A stretch of 64,000 nt of DNA from Nocardia transvalensis (lineage in GTDB: Bacteria; Actinomycetota; Actinomycetes; Mycobacteriales; Mycobacteriaceae). Positions 61,326-64,000 of the stretch are shown piece by piece (within the stretch, counting starts at the first letter, position 1; each line of letters begins with the position of its first letter). The stretch is from the NCBI RefSeq assembly GCF_015477765.1, contig NZ_JADLQQ010000008.1:372001-436000 (forward strand). The letters are read 5' to 3'. The notes under the pieces were generated by a model that was not told the DNA's origin, searched no databases, and saw only the letters and a list, made by a program, of their open reading frames with translations. Made by a program: the position numbers and the translations under genes.

Positions 61326-62144
61326 TTGAAGTCGGAGCTCAGTGATCACGTGCGTATCGCTCGGCATCTGGGGTTGGATTTCGAGCGTCCGATCCGGTCG
61401 TTGGGTGATGGCTATCCGGAGTACACGGTCTCGCTGGTGGGGAAGTTCGCCGAGCGGATCCTCAAGCAGTTGTGGCGGCATCATGACGTGCCCGGTGATC
61501 CGGCGGGCAAGGGGCTCAACGATCTGATCAAGGGGTGCAGTCCGTTCATTCGTAGCGCGACGGTGATAGAGGCGTTGCGTGATATCCAGCGGTTGCGGAA
61601 CCGGTCGGCGCACGACGGCTATGTCGTTGCCGAGGAGGATGGGCTGACGGCGGTGCGTCGGCTGGTGGAAGTGCTGGCGTGGTTCGCCAGTGTCGGCAGC
61701 TCGGTGTTGACCGGACAGGTGCCGGCGCTGACGCCGGTGGTGGCGGCGAAGGCGGAGTTTCTTTCGGGACTGTATGTGACGCTGGGGTTTTCGACGGCCA
61801 AGCGGTTCGAGCTGTCCGAGGACACCGTGTACCAGTTGTTCACCCGGCAGGTCGGTCTGCGCAGTGAGTATGCCGAGTTGGTTCTCAGTCGCGATGTCGG
61901 CGAGGTCCGTCGTGTGCTGGCCACGACTGGGGGCGAGATGTTGCGTACCCGGTTGCCGAAGTTCACCCGGTTCCTTGTTGTCGACGATCCTGAACAAAAC
62001 GGGCTAGTGCCGCAACAGAATTCGAGGACTGCCGGATCGTGCCTACGACCGCTGTTGATGGCTGAGCAGATGCCGGGGAGTGGGTACTTCGTCATAGGCC
62101 GATGTCGTTGTCTGGAGCGTGGGCGTGCCCATCTGGTGGGCTGA
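61326..62144 (+). CDS. DUF4145-like protein, probably 3-prime truncated
   Basis: A 272-residue frame from TTG 61326. Residues 25-130 look like a helical DUF4145-type domain (LVGKFAERILKQLW and ALRDIQRLRNRSAHDGYVV). The following part (ELSEDTVYQLFTRQVGLRSE, SRDVGEVRRVLATTGGEML) keeps good coding sense to TRFLVVDDPEQNG at about 220. The last 45 residues are basic and incoherent and run antisense over the end of the relaxase gene, so the true C-terminus was probably lost. DUF4145 proteins often occur in restriction and defence islands. Confidence 0.55.
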   Translation: MKSELSDHVRIARHLGLDFERPIRSLGDGYPEYTVSLVGKFAERILKQLWRHHDVPGDPAGKGLNDLIKGCSPFIRSATVIEALRDIQRLRNRSAHDGYVVAEEDGLTAVRRLVEVLAWFASVGSSVLTGQVPALTPVVAAKAEFLSGLYVTLGFSTAKRFELSEDTVYQLFTRQVGLRSEYAELVLSRDVGEVRRVLATTGGEMLRTRLPKFTRFLVVDDPEQNGLVPQQNSRTAGSCLRPLLMAEQMPGSGYFVIGRCRCLERGRAHLVG

Positions 62145-64000
62145 AGTCGAGCTGCGAGGGTGAGTCGGTGTCTTGTCGGTGATGCTGTCGCAACACCTGT
62201 TCGGAGGCGGCTTGTTCTGGGGTCAGCTGAGCGCGGCGGTCGCGTTCGGCGGTCAGGTCGGCGAGCTCGTTTCGCAGCCAGCCGCGGTGGACCGTCGGTT
62301 GATCGGACTCGCTGTCGTGGTGGCTGGTGGGTGCTGGATCGAAGAGGGTGGTGTCGTTGGCTTGGAGGGCGATGCGTTGCTGGACGTGAGTGATGTGTTG
62401 GGTGAGTTGGTGGTCGGTGAGGATTTGTATCGGGTCGTTGGGGTCGAACGTGGGTGTGGCAGGGCTGTCGGGGAAGGGGTGCTGACGGACCCAGTCGGCG
62501 ATGGCGTGGCGGTCGCGACGCGTGGGCGCGTGGCGCCAGTCGTGGGCGAGTTTGGCGCGTGCTTGGGTGGCCGGGTAGGTGCTGGTGATGTGGGCGCAGC
62601 GGGCAGGGATGTGGTCGGCGGGGTCGTGGTCGGGGATGGCGGGTGTCCCGTCGTCGCGGCAGTCCTCGCAGAGGCCGTCGTCGCCGCGGCGCCCGGGTGG
62701 GGTGGCGATGACCGCGCGTTCGATTCCGCAACTAAAGCAACAGAATCCACTGGATCGGGGAACTGCGGCGTGGTCGTAGTCGACGGCGTAGCCGTCGGGC
62801 GGATTGTTGTCGTGGGCGGTGGACCGGTAGTGATGGTCGACGGCTTGGGGGAGCGGCATGTGGTCGGGGTCGTCGTCGACGTGGGCTCGGGTGGCGAGAT
62901 AGGCGTCTATTGTTGCGGCGCTGCGGTCCGGTGGTCGTGGCGATGTGCGGTGTGAGGGTGGGTCGGTCTGCTCGTTGTCGCGTGGGGCCGTGCGGCGGCG
63001 CTCGCCTCGTCCTGATGTGGTTGGCGCCGTGTCGGGTTGGTAGACATGGGGATCGGTGTCTGGTGTGCAGGCGTGAATGAGGGCGCGGTGTTGTGGGTAG
63101 CGGTCGGCGGCCCACTGTAGTCGGGCGCGGGCGACGGGAAAGCTGTTCTGGTAGAGGGTATTGGCGACGCGGGTGATGATGTCGCGTTCGTCGTCGCTCA
63201 GGTCGTTGACAAGTTCGCGGAAGGTTTTGCCGGCGTTGTGGATGTGGCCGGTTCGGAACAGCTCGGCGATGACGCGAAGCCGTTCGGGCACATGCGATGT
63301 CGGGTCGATGGCGCGGGAATCTGGTGCTGTCTGATGCGTCGGAGTTTCGGAGGACGATGTTTCTGGGGTGGGATCTGTGGTGTCCATATTCGTTGCGGGG
63401 GCTGTGGTTTCGGTGGTGGAAGGGTGTTCGGGTTGGTGGTTGCCGGGTTGGAGGAGTGTTTCGATGCGCCAGGTGAGGGCGGTGGTGAGTTGGTCGGGGC
63501 GCGGGCCGGTGTTGGGGTCGGGTTGGGCGGTGAGCAGGAGTTCGTGTGCGGTGGCGAGCAAGTCTTGTGGTGTCCAGCCGGTGCCGGTGGCGCCGTCGAT
63601 GGCGGCGACGAGGCAGGGCCATGCGGGGTCGGTGATCAGTTGTGCGGCGACGGCGTCGCCGAGCAGGGTGTGGAGGTGGGGCATCCAGGTGGGCTGCAGG
63701 TTTCGGTTGCTGGTGGCGGTGGTGAGGGCGGAGGGGTCGAAGCCGAGGCGGAACCAGAGCGCGGCGGCGGGCATGTCGTCGGGTAGCGGCCGGGCTGCGG
63801 CGGCTTGGGGGAGGAGGGTTTCGATGTCGATTCCGGCGGCTGCGGCGGTGTCGAGGCGGTCGGCCAGCACCGGCCACCAGGGGTCGTTGACGAGGCGGGC
63901 GTCGATGCGTTTTCCGAGAGCGGACCAGGCGTGGACGGCGGTGTGGAGGTCGCCGAGAGTGTCGGTGACACGCGCGTCGAGCAGCTGCTGGTGAGTGCGT
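62092..64000 (-). CDS. C-terminal part of a MobF/TraA-type relaxase, runs off the window
   Basis: An open minus-strand frame of about 636 codons that continues past 64000, so the start is outside. The visible part is the long C-terminal region of actinobacterial conjugative relaxase-helicases: PAWPCLVAAIDGATGTGW and LLATAHELL-type repeats, a zinc-finger pair FCCFSCGIER and LCEDCRDDG, and an N-terminal side reading ARLVNDPWWPVLADRLD. The nicking Tyr and helicase motifs would lie beyond the edge. It says the right flank belongs to an integrative conjugative element or integrated plasmid. Recognition rests on overall layout, not on catalytic motifs. Confidence 0.65.
   Translation of the reverse strand, partial: RTHQQLLDARVTDTLGDLHTAVHAWSALGKRIDARLVNDPWWPVLADRLDTAAAAGIDIETLLPQAAAARPLPDDMPAAALWFRLGFDPSALTTATSNRNLQPTWMPHLHTLLGDAVAAQLITDPAWPCLVAAIDGATGTGWTPQDLLATAHELLLTAQPDPNTGPRPDQLTTALTWRIETLLQPGNHQPEHPSTTETTAPATNMDTTDPTPETSSSETPTHQTAPDSRAIDPTSHVPERLRVIAELFRTGHIHNAGKTFRELVNDLSDDERDIITRVANTLYQNSFPVARARLQWAADRYPQHRALIHACTPDTDPHVYQPDTAPTTSGRGERRRTAPRDNEQTDPPSHRTSPRPPDRSAATIDAYLATRAHVDDDPDHMPLPQAVDHHYRSTAHDNNPPDGYAVDYDHAAVPRSSGFCCFSCGIERAVIATPPGRRGDDGLCEDCRDDGTPAIPDHDPADHIPARCAHITSTYPATQARAKLAHDWRHAPTRRDRHAIADWVRQHPFPDSPATPTFDPNDPIQILTDHQLTQHITHVQQRIALQANDTTLFDPAPTSHHDSESDQPTVHRGWLRNELADLTAERDRRAQLTPEQAASEQVLRQHHRQDTDSPSQLDFSPPDGHAHAPDNDIGL

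Noticed and set aside
1..64000. tRNA or rRNA genes
   Set aside because: No cloverleaf with a TTCGA-type T-loop and matching acceptor stem was seen; one GGTTCGAAT match (48011) is a CRISPR spacer.

Overview
The window looks like a chromosomal accessory region of a high-GC Gram-positive actinomycete, most likely Nocardia or a close relative. The evidence is GTG/TTG starts, ATGA and GTGA gene overlaps, ESX/type VII secretion accessory proteins (EspG-, EspC- and PPE-like), DUF3558 lipoproteins, an actinobacterial StrR-type regulator, and a MobF-type relaxase at the right edge. Several decayed transposases (IS5-, IS110- and ISL3-like) and decayed host genes (SDR, Ser/Thr kinase, O-methyltransferase) mark it as a recombining island.

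Layout. 1-7.8 kb: SDR remnant, a giant nSTAND NTPase with one membrane segment and WD40 repeats, an exported cytidine/guanine-deaminase-like enzyme, and long stretches without genes. 7.8-23.9 kb: a biosynthetic gene cluster with a StrR/ParB-like activator, a possible 54-residue peptide, a Dabb protein, a PaaK-like adenylating ligase, a class IV aminotransferase, a BacA-like prephenate decarboxylase, a type I Baeyer-Villiger monooxygenase, a GMC oxidoreductase, an amidohydrolase-2 lactonase-like protein, then dedicated shikimate supply genes (class II DAHP synthase, chorismate synthase, shikimate kinase), glutathione peroxidase and a DAO-type flavoenzyme. No NRPS or PKS is present. The set suggests a small product made from prephenate through a non-aromatic ring that may be oxidised, ring-expanded and opened. 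24-26.5 kb: IS110 remnant, HIT protein, decayed kinase. 27-34 kb: two divergent sets of type VII secretion accessory genes without the ATPase/channel genes. 34.6-37.1 kb: a seven-gene, translationally coupled operon of small unknown proteins, divergent from a zinc-finger/HTH/TPR regulator. 38.7-47.9 kb: FAA hydrolase, O-methyltransferase, isochorismatase-family hydrolase, zinc ribbon protein, APH-family kinase, a MazG-P-loop kinase fusion, a DHDPS-family lyase and a PP2C-like phosphatase.

47.9-59 kb: a complete type I-E CRISPR-Cas locus (cas3, cas8e/cse1, cse2, cas7, cas5, cas6e, cas1, cas2) between two arrays of 15 and 9 repeats. Both arrays run on the minus strand with leaders on their right sides. 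Between cas3 and cse1 lies a vestigial two-repeat element with exact array spacing. Its single pseudo-spacer partly matches DNA about 200 bp away, just in front of the cse1 operon. This resembles the CreA/CreR type of self-regulating crRNA and is one of the two main discoveries proposed here; the other is the prephenate-derived cluster.

59-64 kb: ISL3 remnant, a truncated second copy of the O-methyltransferase, a SAM methyltransferase, a DUF4145-like protein, and the C-terminal part of a conjugative relaxase that runs off the window, indicating an integrative or plasmid-derived element.
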